The notes under the pieces are model-generated. The model was not told the DNA's origin, ran no database searches, and saw nothing but the letters and a program-made list of their open reading frames with translations. A stretch of DNA of 64,000 bases from Bacillota bacterium (lineage in GTDB: Bacteria; Bacillota_I; Bacilli_A; RF39; UBA660): positions 62,001-126,000 of the forward strand of contig JAEWOE010000007.1 in assembly GCA_023460995.1 (NCBI GenBank), in the 5' to 3' direction. Both the position numbers and the translations under genes were made by a program. Shown here piece by piece: positions 8,865-17,986 of the stretch (positions are counted from its first letter, which is position 1; the number at the start of each line of letters is the position of its first letter).

Positions 8865-10102
8865 AATTGATACTCCTTCTCATATTTTCTACCATTTTTT
8901 AAATATTTTTGTACGTATAATGGCTGCACTTTTTCATATATTTCTTCTAAAGACATTGATGGTATATTTGGAATTTCAAAGAATCCTACCTTATAGCCAT
9001 AAGTATATTTGTCCTCTATCCTACTTTTATATTCTTGTAGAACATAATCATTCTTATCTCTTGTAATAGGGTCAACAAGATATGATTGTTTTTCTCCTGT
9101 TAATTCGCTTATAAATTTAAAACTAGAAAAATAACTTAAACCGTCACTATTTTCTTTTTTACCAAGTTTAATAAAATCATCTAATGACATTTTACATAAT
9201 ATATCCTTTGATTCATCATATGGAGAATAATTATAACTACATTCCATTTTTTCAAATATATCAGCATATTCATTTAAACATTTATCATCTGTACATTTTA
9301 TAAATTTACCTGATATACTTGGATATTGATTAAAAATCCATTCATATTCTGTTTTATTGACTCTTTCTCCATTAACATAATCATAATCAAAGCTTTTATA
9401 TGCAAACCATAAATATTTTCCATAATGAAAGTTATTTATATTTTTATAATCTATTTTTCTTCTTCCATACCTAACAATTTCATCTGGAATATCTTTATAG
9501 GATTTAGAAGTTTTCCATTCTTTATTGATTAACCACATATATCCACTTGAATAATAATCATATTTACCCATATAAACCATTTCATGATTATCTTTTGTTA
9601 AATATGTTGCTCCTATTATTAAGTCTTTCGCTTTTATGGTTTCATTATTATGTAAGATATTGTTGTATTCGTCAATCTCTTTATAGTCAGGGGATTCTAT
9701 AGGCATTAAAACTAAGTCTTTACCATCCCAACCATATATAAATTGTCCTTCTAAACCTTTGCCCTTAGTTGACGTTGCATTTTCAAGTATGTATAAAAGA
9801 TTTTCTATAGTTATCTCAAATTCAAAATTACGAGGGTCATATACTCTGCAATATGCGTGTCTATGACTCCAGCCACTATCATAGTCACCTACCTTCTTAT
9901 TGAGAACAAATCCTTCAGTTGGAATATTGTCAAACTCTTGAGGCTCTATTTCTTTATTTCTCCAAGATTGCCAACTTGCTTCTTTTCTAAGTTTACCTCT
10001 TTCATCTGTGTAGATTATGTAAGCTAACTTCCCTGTATATGTGCCATCTCTATTCTGATAACCGACATTAATCTTTTTAGGAATAAATATATTACTTTTC
10101 AT
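8861..10102 (-). CDS. Duplicated cassette, first gene (copy B)
   Basis: 413 aa, conserved phage type of unknown function, starting MKSNIFIPKKINVGYQNRD. It is paralogous to the 364-aa protein at 10536-11630 through most of its length; shared blocks include FEFEITIENLLYILENA, GKGLEG, FIYGWDGKDLVL and the N-terminal KINVG(Y/F)QNR. Rich in Tyr/Trp and beta-type sequence, without membrane segments or recognised catalytic motifs. The C-terminal third differs most between copies. Confidence 0.8.
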   Translation of the reverse strand: MKSNIFIPKKINVGYQNRDGTYTGKLAYIIYTDERGKLRKEASWQSWRNKEIEPQEFDNIPTEGFVLNKKVGDYDSGWSHRHAYCRVYDPRNFEFEITIENLLYILENATSTKGKGLEGQFIYGWDGKDLVLMPIESPDYKEIDEYNNILHNNETIKAKDLIIGATYLTKDNHEMVYMGKYDYYSSGYMWLINKEWKTSKSYKDIPDEIVRYGRRKIDYKNINNFHYGKYLWFAYKSFDYDYVNGERVNKTEYEWIFNQYPSISGKFIKCTDDKCLNEYADIFEKMECSYNYSPYDESKDILCKMSLDDFIKLGKKENSDGLSYFSSFKFISELTGEKQSYLVDPITRDKNDYVLQEYKSRIEDKYTYGYKVGFFEIPNIPSMSLEEIYEKVQPLYVQKYLKNGRKYEKEYQL

Positions 10103-10122
10103 AAAATCTCCTTTCTATGAAC

Positions 10123-10533
10123 TTATTTTAACAATGATTCTATTTCATTAAGTTCCAATTCAACTTTTTTACCATCAGACAATAACTTAACTAATTTGTC
10201 TTCCATTGCCTTTAGATTTCTTTCTTCATCTTTTCTAGAAAGTATTTCAATCTTAGCTTTGATATCTGTAATCCAATCCAAAACATCATATCCAGAAAAT
10301 TCGATAGAAGCAATGCTTAAATCTTTTGCAGACAATCTATACATATTAAGTCTTATCATTAACATTGTTAATTGTTCTTTTGACAAAACATTAATATTAT
10401 ATCTTTCTCCTTCCAATTCAAGAGAACAATTGGTCAGTGGTGTAAATCTCAATGACTTTCCTAGCTGTTCTTTTTTAGTTTCAATCAGTTTCTTCAGTTC
10501 AAGTATTCTTTGGTCATTTTTTTCATTACTCAT
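10123..10533 (-). CDS. Duplicated cassette, second gene (copy A)
   Basis: 136 aa paralogue of the 8454-8864 protein, same length, differing mainly in the first 90 residues. It follows its large partner gene by 2 nt. The repeat of both genes in the same order shows that a two-gene unit duplicated in tandem. Confidence 0.8.
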   Translation of the reverse strand: MSNEKNDQRILELKKLIETKKEQLGKSLRFTPLTNCSLELEGERYNINVLSKEQLTMLMIRLNMYRLSAKDLSIASIEFSGYDVLDWITDIKAKIEILSRKDEERNLKAMEDKLVKLLSDGKKVELELNEIESLLK

Positions 10534-10535
10534 AT

Positions 10536-11630
10536 CTATTCATGTCCTTTCTTATATAATTTTCCATTAGTTAAGTATTCATTTTTATACATGGGTTGAA
10601 TTTTATTATAAATTTCTTTAAAAGTTCCCTCAATTTTATTAGAATTATAGTAATTCTTTTTCTCATAATAATAGCATTGATTTGGACTATTATAAGGTTT
10701 GTTGACTTCCACTAGATTCTTTGATGAATCATAAAAATTAAACCAACTTCTTTTGACAAATTTATTACAAAATTCTTCAAATGTATAAGGAATATATTCA
10801 TCTTTACTTGTGTCCAAAGGTGAGTAATTTGTGGTACATTCAAGTTTTTCAAATAATTCAGCATAGTTTTCAACACAATCTTCAGATACAACCGATATAA
10901 ATTTGTCGCCTAAATTTTTAAAATGTTCAAAATACACGCATGGTTCATCTTGCCAATCATATTTATAATATCTCATAAAGTAATAATACTTACCCTTATT
11001 AACATTTTTATAAATGTAATCATACTGTCTAGACCAACTATTTGAATCTGATGTTTCAATTCTTTCACTCGTCCTCGTCCAGTAATCAAATCTACCCAAA
11101 TATACCCATTCTTCATTTTGTTTGGTTCTATATGTTGCTCCAATTCTCAAATCTTTAGCTTTTATATAATTTTTCGAATAAATAATAGTATTATATTCTG
11201 ATATTTCTTTGTAATCGGGCGATTCTACAGGTATTAGAACTAAATCTTTACCATCCCATCCATATATAAATTCACCTTCTAACCCCTTACCCTTTATTGA
11301 ACTAGCATTTTCAAGAATATATAAAAGATTTTCAATAGTAATTTCAAATTCAAAATCCCTAGGGTCATATACTCTAACATAAGCTTGCCTATGATTCCAA
11401 TCTGAGCAATAATCTCCAACTTTTTTATTAAGAACGAAACCAGATGTTGGAATGTTTTCATGTATTACATTTGGAATTGTTTTATCTCTCCAACCATCCC
11501 ATGAAGTTTCTTTTCTCAATACTCCTTTTTGGTCAAAATAAATTATATAGGCTAATTTCTTTGTGTATGTATCATTTCTATTTTGAAATCCCACATTAAT
11601 CTTTTCTGGTATAAAAATATTAGATTTCAT
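10536..11630 (-). CDS. Duplicated cassette, first gene (copy A)
   Basis: 364 aa, unknown function, N-terminus MKSNIFIPEKINVGFQNRN. It aligns with the 413-aa copy B protein and is shorter in the centre and C-terminus. The ribosome-binding site AAAGGAGATTGA precedes ATG. Conserved as a type in large phages of Firmicutes as far as I recall, but with no assigned role. Confidence 0.8.
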   Translation of the reverse strand: MKSNIFIPEKINVGFQNRNDTYTKKLAYIIYFDQKGVLRKETSWDGWRDKTIPNVIHENIPTSGFVLNKKVGDYCSDWNHRQAYVRVYDPRDFEFEITIENLLYILENASSIKGKGLEGEFIYGWDGKDLVLIPVESPDYKEISEYNTIIYSKNYIKAKDLRIGATYRTKQNEEWVYLGRFDYWTRTSERIETSDSNSWSRQYDYIYKNVNKGKYYYFMRYYKYDWQDEPCVYFEHFKNLGDKFISVVSEDCVENYAELFEKLECTTNYSPLDTSKDEYIPYTFEEFCNKFVKRSWFNFYDSSKNLVEVNKPYNSPNQCYYYEKKNYYNSNKIEGTFKEIYNKIQPMYKNEYLTNGKLYKKGHE

Positions 11631-11679
11631 TCAATCTCCTTTCAACAATTATATTAATAGCATAGAACTAACATTTTAT

Positions 11680-12528
11680 TTACTTTTTCTTAAATAATAA
11701 CTCAGTGCTACTAAATCCTGCCGCCCCTTTATGACCTCCACCACCGAACTTCTCAGCAATCTTACTACAATCAATATCTTTATTACTTGAAAATATTGAA
11801 TAAGTGTACTTTTCACCATTAAATACCCATACCATTACTAATGGATAATCGTTATATCTTTCACCAAATATCCAACTATTTGATTTCTTATTTACTACTA
11901 AACATTTATGACCTTCAATTTCCGACTCATAAGCAAAATGTTCTCTATAATATGTATTATCATTATCAATGTATCCTTTGATTAATGTACCCTTACTTAT
12001 CATATCTTCCAAACAATTCTTATCATGTGCTAAGAATACCCAAATATCATCAAGAGCATCATATTTTTGTGTTTCAATACCAATTTTGAAATGTGTAGTA
12101 TCTGGTTCAAATTTATAAATCCAACAATCATAATCGCTTACTAGTTGTACATATATTGGACAATTATCAAACTCACAATTATTAAAAAACATATATGTAA
12201 GTCCTGCTCCACTTATCTTATCTCTTCTGATTCCTTTAATATTCTTTGTCCATGTTAATTCATTTTCAAGATTTAAACTTGATGTATGATGGTCTATCCA
12301 AATAACATCATTAGTTTTTTCTAATACCTTTTCTAATTGCCATATCGTATCCTTTTTAAAAGAATAATCTACAAAGTAAACTCTTTCATTTTCGTGAATT
12401 ACATCTAGTGGTAAATTCATTACATAATCTACTTCATAAAAATTTTCCTTATTATAGTTGTTTTCGTACTTAGCAACTATACTTCCTGCACAACGCCCAT
12501 CTAAATCATTGTGGTAAAAACACTTCAT
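11680..12528 (-). CDS. DHH-family phosphoesterase (NrnA/oligoribonuclease-like)
   Basis: 282 aa. Contains YHNDLDGRCAGSI (DxD motif), YFVDYSF, the DHH signature VIWIDHHTSS (about residues 75-84), SGAGLTYMFF and a C-terminal DHHA1 motif FGGGGHKGAAGF. Likely hydrolyses short oligonucleotides or cyclic dinucleotide products, recycling nucleotides or degrading host signals. It is distinct from the RecJ-like protein at 1390-3021, being half the size with a different C-terminus. Confidence 0.83.
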   Translation of the reverse strand: MKCFYHNDLDGRCAGSIVAKYENNYNKENFYEVDYVMNLPLDVIHENERVYFVDYSFKKDTIWQLEKVLEKTNDVIWIDHHTSSLNLENELTWTKNIKGIRRDKISGAGLTYMFFNNCEFDNCPIYVQLVSDYDCWIYKFEPDTTHFKIGIETQKYDALDDIWVFLAHDKNCLEDMISKGTLIKGYIDNDNTYYREHFAYESEIEGHKCLVVNKKSNSWIFGERYNDYPLVMVWVFNGEKYTYSIFSSNKDIDCSKIAEKFGGGGHKGAAGFSSTELLFKKK

Positions 12529-12542
12529 TGTTTTATATACTC

Positions 12543-12791
12543 CTATTCTTCATCTTCATTGTATTCGTTACAATCAGTAATTTCTAATTCATCTGGTTCA
12601 CCACTATCATCTTCAATAGACTCAATAACTGTAACACCCATCTTTCTTAATTCATAGTCTACGTCACCTAACCCATATGAATGTTCTTGTGCCTTATCTA
12701 GTACCTTGTCTATATCTAAATTATCAGGTACATCAATAACCATTTCATGATTAAATTTTGCAGTTTCCTCAATTGTAATCTTGTATTTCAT
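12543..12791 (-). CDS. Small acidic hypothetical protein
   Basis: 82 aa from the ATG behind AAAGGAGGAATGTTT; an in-frame start two codons earlier overlaps the ribosome-binding site and is less likely. Begins MKYKITIEETAKFNHEMV and ends in a strongly acidic tail (NEYNEDEE). Function unknown; it sits 14 bp upstream of the DHH gene. Confidence 0.7.
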   Translation of the reverse strand: MKYKITIEETAKFNHEMVIDVPDNLDIDKVLDKAQEHSYGLGDVDYELRKMGVTVIESIEDDSGEPDELEITDCNEYNEDEE

Positions 12792-12847
12792 AAACATTCC
12801 TCCTTTTAAATATTATTTTAATAATGTTATAAAATTGACCTTTTATT

Positions 12848-13063
12848 TTATCCTTCTTCTATGTCTTCTATGTCACTATAAAAAATTATTCTGATTTTAT
12901 TATCTTCATCTTTTACAGTCATACCCTCATCAGATATATTAATAACTTCTATAGACCAACATTGACCATTTTTAAACCATACTGTTACATAATCTCCTAC
13001 TTCTAATTCTAAATAGTTATCATCCTTATTGATAGTCAAAACAGTTTTAGTATTAAAATCCAT
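12848..13063 (-). CDS. Small SH3/KOW-like hypothetical protein
   Basis: 71 aa, beta-rich: LELEVGDYVTVWFKNGQCW then IEVINISDEGMTVKD, which looks like a small SH3- or KOW-type barrel. No known role. Preceded by AGAAAGGAGTATTATAT. Confidence 0.65.
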   Translation of the reverse strand: MDFNTKTVLTINKDDNYLELEVGDYVTVWFKNGQCWSIEVINISDEGMTVKDEDNKIRIIFYSDIEDIEEG

Positions 13064-13102
13064 ATATAATACTCCTTTCTCTAAAAGTTAATAGTTAATC
13101 TT

Positions 13103-13318
13103 CTATAATGTCTTTAGTATCTCTATTACTTGATTTTTACATTGCTCGTCAATCTTATCTTCATCATCTAAATTTTCTTCTACATATTTTAATATAATCT
13201 GAAATCTTTCTTTTTGTTCTGAAGATAACAATTCATATATTTCCGTTTTTTTCATATTTGCAAAATCAGATAAAAGAGCCATATATGCTAATAAATTTAA
13301 ATCATTCACATTAAACAT
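13103..13318 (-). CDS. Small helical hypothetical protein
   Basis: 71 aa beginning MFNVNDLNLLAYMALLSDF. The start was chosen because GAAAGGA lies upstream; a longer reading would run into the ligase gene. Helical, with an acidic middle (YVEENLDDEDKIDE). It follows the ligase gene by 25 bp and is probably cotranscribed. Confidence 0.65.
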   Translation of the reverse strand: MFNVNDLNLLAYMALLSDFANMKKTEIYELLSSEQKERFQIILKYVEENLDDEDKIDEQCKNQVIEILKTL

Positions 13319-13343
13319 ATTGATTAAAATCCTTTCTTTTATT

Positions 13344-14615
13344 TTAATAATAACTAGGTTCGATTTTATCATACCTCAGTGTCTTAAATACAGGAAAGCG
13401 TAAACTTATATCTCCTGTCTTAGCATTACTAGATTCCTCAAAATATTGTACTTCAACAATCTTATCAAGTAAACTATCTCTATTATTCCATATAAATGTT
13501 CTATCTTCATCAGTATATCCCGAACCTACACCAACAACATTACCTTTATAGTCAACATTCATTCTACCAAGCGTACCCTTTAGCCTACCGTCACCTTCTT
13601 CAAATCCAACAATTTTAAGGTCAACGGTTTGCATCTTCTTGATTTTAAGAATTACCTTTGAACGTTTACATTCATATGGGGCATTAGAAAGATTAAGCAT
13701 TAGACCTTCTTCCCCATCAGCTATCATTTTATCAAGCATAGGAAGAATTACAGACTTATCACTTCCTACATATAACATAGGAACTTCTTGAATCCATTTA
13801 AGATTTAGATTTGAAATTGAATTATGTAATAGCTTTTTTCTTTCTATACAAGGTATATTACTAATACCTTTCTTAAAATCTTCTAATGGTATCATATCAA
13901 ATATATGAAAGACAACCCCTTGCTTAATACCGTCTTTCCTAACCTTGCTTGTAGTTTCTCTGTATAAGTCTGCTGAATTTAAATCATTATTATTTACAGC
14001 AATAAATTCACCATCATATACATAGCCCTTTGGAAGTAGTCTTATTTCTTTCTCAACATCAACAAATCCTTCATTAAGTTGCCCTTGTCTAGTTCTCATT
14101 TCAACCATATCAGAATTTATTGCTACATTCCTATTTCCATCAAGCTTTTTTGTAAGAATAAATTCACCCTTAACCTTATCTTCACAGTCAAAGTACTTCT
14201 CCGCTAACATTACGTCAAACGTTGGGATAAAGTCTTTACCAATTATTTTATTGATTGTGTCTGCTGTAATTCCAACTTTTAAAGACTTAGTAAATACCTG
14301 ACTATAAAACTCTTTCATTTCACTAGGTTGAATGTTTATAAAGTTTTGGACAGTAGCTATATTAGAATCTGTTCCTGTATTATTTTTCATGATATAGTTT
14401 GCAATTTCATCAAATTCATAAAAAGTAATACCTTTTTCTTTTACTTTTTTATTAAGCTTCTTAGCATTAATTCCTGTAAGGATATAAGGATTATATAAGA
14501 AATTAAGAGTAAACTTAAACAACTCATTGTTTTTATTATCTTTTAATATACTTTCCTTATCATTCCTTCCCGAAGTATTTGTTAACTGATTAAAAATATG
14601 TAATATTTCTATCAT
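13344..14615 (-). CDS. lig: ATP-dependent DNA ligase
   Basis: 423 aa. Adenylation motif I is KKLDGNRNV (Lys157 region), with motif III-like VYDGEFIA, motif IV EEGLMLN and motif V VILKIKKMQ, then an OB-type region with DGRLKGTLGRM. It seals nicks in phage replication and recombination. A TTGACA-17-TAAAAT promoter lies just upstream (14643-14671), so the gene can be transcribed independently of genes above it. Confidence 0.92.
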   Translation of the reverse strand: MIEILHIFNQLTNTSGRNDKESILKDNKNNELFKFTLNFLYNPYILTGINAKKLNKKVKEKGITFYEFDEIANYIMKNNTGTDSNIATVQNFINIQPSEMKEFYSQVFTKSLKVGITADTINKIIGKDFIPTFDVMLAEKYFDCEDKVKGEFILTKKLDGNRNVAINSDMVEMRTRQGQLNEGFVDVEKEIRLLPKGYVYDGEFIAVNNNDLNSADLYRETTSKVRKDGIKQGVVFHIFDMIPLEDFKKGISNIPCIERKKLLHNSISNLNLKWIQEVPMLYVGSDKSVILPMLDKMIADGEEGLMLNLSNAPYECKRSKVILKIKKMQTVDLKIVGFEEGDGRLKGTLGRMNVDYKGNVVGVGSGYTDEDRTFIWNNRDSLLDKIVEVQYFEESSNAKTGDISLRFPVFKTLRYDKIEPSYY

Positions 14616-14642
14616 AAATTTCCTTTCGCATTGTTATAATTT

Positions 14643-14671
14643 ATTTTAACATCAATTAATTACTTTGTCAA
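14643..14671 (-). promoter_or_regulatory. Promoter for DNA ligase
   Basis: TTGACA (14666-14671) and TAAAAT (14643-14648) are separated by 17 bp, upstream of the ligase start at 14615. The -35 overlaps the end of the preceding small gene. Confidence 0.75.
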
Positions 14672-14856
14672 GTGTATGATTTTAGCCTTAAAATCTCTTC
14701 TTCTAATTCTTGAATTCTAAAAAACATTTGCAATACTAAATTATCTCCTGTCAAGTCTCTCCATTCTTCACCATGTCTAAGAGCTTTGAAAACAAATGGT
14801 TTTGTTTCATTTAATATTACTTCATACTTTCCATTATATAATTTAATTGATTCCAT
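14668..14856 (-). CDS. Small hypothetical protein
   Basis: 62 aa, MESIKLYNGKYEVILNETKP, with a C-terminal helix. Ribosome-binding site AAAGGAGTAGCTATT. The gene ends inside the -35 region of the ligase promoter. No recognised family. Confidence 0.6.
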   Translation of the reverse strand: MESIKLYNGKYEVILNETKPFVFKALRHGEEWRDLTGDNLVLQMFFRIQELEEEILRLKSYT

Positions 14857-14869
14857 AATAGCTACTCCT

Positions 14870-15142
14870 TTACTTCACTTTTTCCTTAATTACTACTCTA
14901 CCTTCTAATACTCCCATGTTACTCTTTTCAATAAACTCATAAGTTTCTGCTTCTTCATCTTCTCTCATATCTCTTACAAGATACCAAAATTCGTCCTCTT
15001 TCCATGTGCAATTGACAAGTTTTTTACCTTCATCCAATTCTACAGTCATAGTTCCTCCTAAACTTTTTGCAACAGAATTGCATCCAGTCAAAGCTAAAAC
15101 AATAGATAAACAAGATAAGCCTAAAATTAATTTTCTTTTCAT
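14870..15142 (-). CDS. Phage-encoded lipoprotein
   Basis: 90 aa with a lipoprotein signal: positively charged MKRK, a hydrophobic stretch, and lipobox LALTGC with the modified Cys at residue 21. The mature part is small and acidic (TMTVELDEGKKLVNCTWKED). It would be anchored outside the cell membrane. Surface lipoproteins of temperate phages often block superinfection; that role is inferred. Its promoter region carries operator-like half-sites (15192-15242). Confidence 0.78.
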   Translation of the reverse strand: MKRKLILGLSCLSIVLALTGCNSVAKSLGGTMTVELDEGKKLVNCTWKEDEFWYLVRDMREDEEAETYEFIEKSNMGVLEGRVVIKEKVK

Positions 15143-15191
15143 TTTGACACTCCCTTAAATTTTATAATCAAATAAACATTTTATCGTGTTT

Positions 15192-15242
15192 TATACCTAT
15201 ATATTGTGGTCTTAATTGATTTTAACTACTATATATAGTATA
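15192..15242 (-). promoter_or_regulatory. Promoter with paired operator-like half-sites (lipoprotein gene)
   Basis: TATACCTATATATTGT (15192-15207) and ACTATATATAGTATA (15228-15242) form the same inverted pair, about 35 bp centre to centre, as at 18647-18696. On the minus strand the proximal half-site runs into TATAAA, a probable -10 about 45 bp upstream of the lipoprotein start. Confidence 0.55.
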
Positions 15243-15246
15243 TGTT

Positions 15247-15615
15247 TTAAGTAAAATCATAACTAACATAATAACCTTCATCAGATATTTCTTTTAACCA
15301 TTGAATTCTATCTGTCATATCTTCTAAATCATATTTTTTATTGTTAAGTAATTTAGTACAATATTTTGACATAGCACATGGTTCTATTAAATTTAAATCT
15401 GGTATATTTGATAATCCATACTTTTCAATAGTTGGTATCTCAATATTCAAATATTTACGAAAAATATTTTGAAGTTTTGTTCTATTACCATAAGCATGAG
15501 AAGTAGAATTCCCTTCTAAATATTCAATTTTATATTCAACATTTCTTCCAAAGCCATAATTTATCTCATCTTCAATAACTCTATAACTTTTAAACCAGTT
15601 AAATCCTATTCCCAT
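15247..15615 (-). CDS. Hypothetical protein
   Basis: 122 aa, MGIGFNWFKSYRVIEDEINY; no recognised domain. Good ribosome-binding site (AAGGAGAAAAA). First of three consecutive small genes with tight spacing (9-26 bp), probably one operon. The MGIGFNWF start does not look like a signal peptide. Confidence 0.65.
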   Translation of the reverse strand: MGIGFNWFKSYRVIEDEINYGFGRNVEYKIEYLEGNSTSHAYGNRTKLQNIFRKYLNIEIPTIEKYGLSNIPDLNLIEPCAMSKYCTKLLNNKKYDLEDMTDRIQWLKEISDEGYYVSYDFT

Positions 15616-15624
15616 TTTTTCTCC

Positions 15625-15840
15625 TTATCCCCATTGATATTCCATTTCTTCTTCATTTAAATACTTATGTCTTACACAATATCTCTCAACATCTTTTTCT
15701 AAATAAGTTTCTATACAATTAGTCATTCTATTATATATTTCATATTCATATGTATTAAGAGCTATCTTCTCCCATGTTTTAACTACTACACCTATTTGAT
15801 TTTCATTTATTACTACAATATCTCCGAACAAAAATTTCAT
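15625..15840 (-). CDS. Small hypothetical protein
   Basis: 71 aa, beta-rich (FLFGDIVVINENQIGVVVKTWEK), similar in style to small SH3-like phage proteins. Ribosome-binding site TAGGAGAAAATAGAT. Confidence 0.6.
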   Translation of the reverse strand: MKFLFGDIVVINENQIGVVVKTWEKIALNTYEYEIYNRMTNCIETYLEKDVERYCVRHKYLNEEEMEYQWG

Positions 15841-15866
15841 ATCTATTTTCTCCTAAACTTTGATAC

Positions 15867-16238
15867 TTATTTTAAGTCCTTCCATTCTAAAGACAATCTA
15901 TTAAGAACTTCATATATTGATTCACTTGCAGTTTTACCATTCAAACTAGGCTTAAATAAAGTATGATATATATCTAAAAATGGTAAGCCTGTTTTTTTCA
16001 TAGCATCAGCTACAGCATATAATGAATGTTTATCACCGTTTATATCTATGTATACAGTACATGTTCTTGCTATTTCTATTAATTGTTTTAAATTTAGTTT
16101 AGCTACTGCCTGTAATTGGGTTTCTAATTCCTCATATTTTTGTAATTTAATCATATTTTGCTTTATATAATATCTGCTTGTTCCTTCCATATCTCCATTT
16201 AAAAAATTCTCTATTTCTTTACTGGTAAAAGCACCCAT
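15867..16238 (-). CDS. Hypothetical protein
   Basis: 123 aa, largely helical, with LKQLIEIARTCTVYIDINGDKHSLY in two parts around residue 60. No family recognised. Starts behind AAAAGGAGAAATT. Confidence 0.65.
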   Translation of the reverse strand: MGAFTSKEIENFLNGDMEGTSRYYIKQNMIKLQKYEELETQLQAVAKLNLKQLIEIARTCTVYIDINGDKHSLYAVADAMKKTGLPFLDIYHTLFKPSLNGKTASESIYEVLNRLSLEWKDLK

Positions 16239-16273
16239 AATTTCTCCTTTTTTGATAAAATGAAAGTTTGGTT

Positions 16274-16447
16274 TTAACGGTTAATATTAAACATTTCATC
16301 TATTAAGACATCAGAATAGCCAGCACCTTGTAAAAATTCAATAAAATAATCTCTCATATCATCAATATTCATATCTCCATCTAATTCTCTTTTAATAAAT
16401 GTCACATTCCCGAATTGGTCTAAATATCTAATTGTAAATTTCTCCAT
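16274..16447 (-). CDS. Small hypothetical protein
   Basis: 57 aa beginning MEKFTIRYLDQFGNVTFIKR and ending MFNINR. GAAGGAGATTATT precedes the ATG with correct spacing. Function unknown. Confidence 0.6.
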   Translation of the reverse strand: MEKFTIRYLDQFGNVTFIKRELDGDMNIDDMRDYFIEFLQGAGYSDVLIDEMFNINR

Positions 16448-16539
16448 AATAATCTCCTTCCCAATAAACTAAATAAAACATATATTTTATGTACATAACG
16501 GATTAGATATTTCACTAACCCATATATACACAACTATAC

Positions 16540-16905
16540 TTACATTAATTCTTTCTCTGCATCTGAAAGAGTTTCTACAGGTGTAAAGTGCTTATTATAT
16601 GCTCCCTTTAGCAATCTTTTAAACTGTGACTGTGCAATTGGAGAATTAAATTTTGTTATATATCTTACTTTGAAAGGAAGCTGGATATAAGTTTGTAATA
16701 ATCCTTCTAGAAGAACAGCACTATTTTCCTCTGATACTTCTAAATTTGTACCATCTAGCAGTAAATAATACTCTGTAGGGTTAACCTTCTTTGTTAAGTC
16801 CATAAACTCAGCTATATACTTCATTCCTTCTTCTGGTGATACTATCCCCCATGCAGAAACATAAACAGATTTTTTGTTTTCATTTATACTCATTTTGTAC
16901 GGCAT
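16540..16905 (-). CDS. STAS/SpoIIAA-like protein paired with the chemotaxis-receptor-like gene
   Basis: 121 aa. Alternating beta/alpha pattern (KSVYVSAWGIVSPEEG; YYLLLDGTNLEV) recalls a STAS-like or SpoIIAA-like fold. It is related to the 120-aa protein at 37869-38231 (shared layout: beta strand, EEG/QEG, helix, LLLDG/FILDG, helix, KVRYI/KKRIL). It lies 23 bp downstream of the MCP-like gene, so the two are probably cotranscribed. The exact function is unknown. Confidence 0.6.
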   Translation of the reverse strand: MPYKMSINENKKSVYVSAWGIVSPEEGMKYIAEFMDLTKKVNPTEYYLLLDGTNLEVSEENSAVLLEGLLQTYIQLPFKVRYITKFNSPIAQSQFKRLLKGAYNKHFTPVETLSDAEKELM

Positions 16906-16928
16906 AAATTCACTCCTTCCAAATAATA

Positions 16929-17942
16929 TTATTTTAATATATTGTTAGATATTTTTTCAAATATCATTTGCCCATTAATATTTAATTCTTCGTATACAGC
17001 ATTTATTTCTTGTGTGCTTGCAGAATGTTGTTCTGTAACAGCCGCTATACTTTCTATGTTTGGCATAATATCGTCTTTGCATGAAGATACATTATCAATA
17101 TTATCCTGCATATCATTAATCTTAAGTGTCGCATTTTCAGCAGTGTTTTTTATATCTATAAAAGCTTTTTTAGTATTTTCAAGGTTAATTGTTGCTTCAT
17201 TTATTGCTTCATCTGATGATTTTATTGATTCTTGAACAGTCATAATGTTCATGTCAATATTTTGAACAGTATCATTAATATTGGTTGTAATATCTATTGT
17301 ATTATTTGCTAAATCTTTAATTCTATCTGCTATAACTGCGAAGCCCTTACCTATATCTCCTGCTCTAGCAGCTTCTATCCTCGCATTAAATGAAACCAAT
17401 TCAATATTTTTAGATATTTTCTTTATAGATTTAGTAAGTGCATTGATTTCTTTAATGCTTGATATGAGTTTGCTTATATTGCTATTTACTACACTGGTTG
17501 CAATTATTGACTCCTGAATTCTTGTATCAAGTTCATTTACTGCATATGTACCTTTAGACACTTTAGAAACTAGCTTTTCAATATCTTCAGTAAGATTCCA
17601 ATACTTTTCTGAAGTTTCATCTACAAATTTTGCCAGCTTATTAAATGATGCCATGACTGCTTGTATACTTTCAGCTTGTTCTGTAGCTCCAATAGATATT
17701 CCGTTAATAGATTCTCCTACATCTGAATATGAATTAATATACATCTTTACATCATCTTGTACTTCTAGTAATAATGACTTTTGTTGTTCTAGCAATGTTT
17801 GAATATTTTCATTCTCAGCCAAAGATTGTTTTATGAACCCTTCTAACTCATAAGCATTCTCACACTTGTAAGTTTCACATAAATTTTGTATTATGTCATA
17901 GTTCCACAAAGCATCTTTTACTCTTTTTATAAACTTAAACAT
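16929..17942 (-). CDS. Soluble methyl-accepting chemotaxis protein-like signal transducer
   Basis: 337 aa with no membrane segment. The C-terminal two thirds is a long coiled MCP signalling domain; the conserved hairpin tip ELVSFNARIEAARAGD and GKGFAVIADRIKDLAN (about residues 185-220) is the CheA/CheW contact region in this family. The N-terminal 110 residues are helical without a recognised sensor fold. It has its own TTGACA-17-TATTAT promoter and AAAGGGGTGATAAA ribosome-binding site. In a phage it could join or titrate host chemotaxis arrays (inference). Confidence 0.88.
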   Translation of the reverse strand: MFKFIKRVKDALWNYDIIQNLCETYKCENAYELEGFIKQSLAENENIQTLLEQQKSLLLEVQDDVKMYINSYSDVGESINGISIGATEQAESIQAVMASFNKLAKFVDETSEKYWNLTEDIEKLVSKVSKGTYAVNELDTRIQESIIATSVVNSNISKLISSIKEINALTKSIKKISKNIELVSFNARIEAARAGDIGKGFAVIADRIKDLANNTIDITTNINDTVQNIDMNIMTVQESIKSSDEAINEATINLENTKKAFIDIKNTAENATLKINDMQDNIDNVSSCKDDIMPNIESIAAVTEQHSASTQEINAVYEELNINGQMIFEKISNNILK

Positions 17943-17986
17943 TTTATCACCCCTTTTTAATATAATTTATTTTACTTCTTGTTTAT

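Noticed and set aside
16942..17517. Two plus-strand frames opposite the MCP-like gene
   Set aside because: Antisense shadows of heptad codons in the coiled-coil MCP gene; no ribosome-binding sites.
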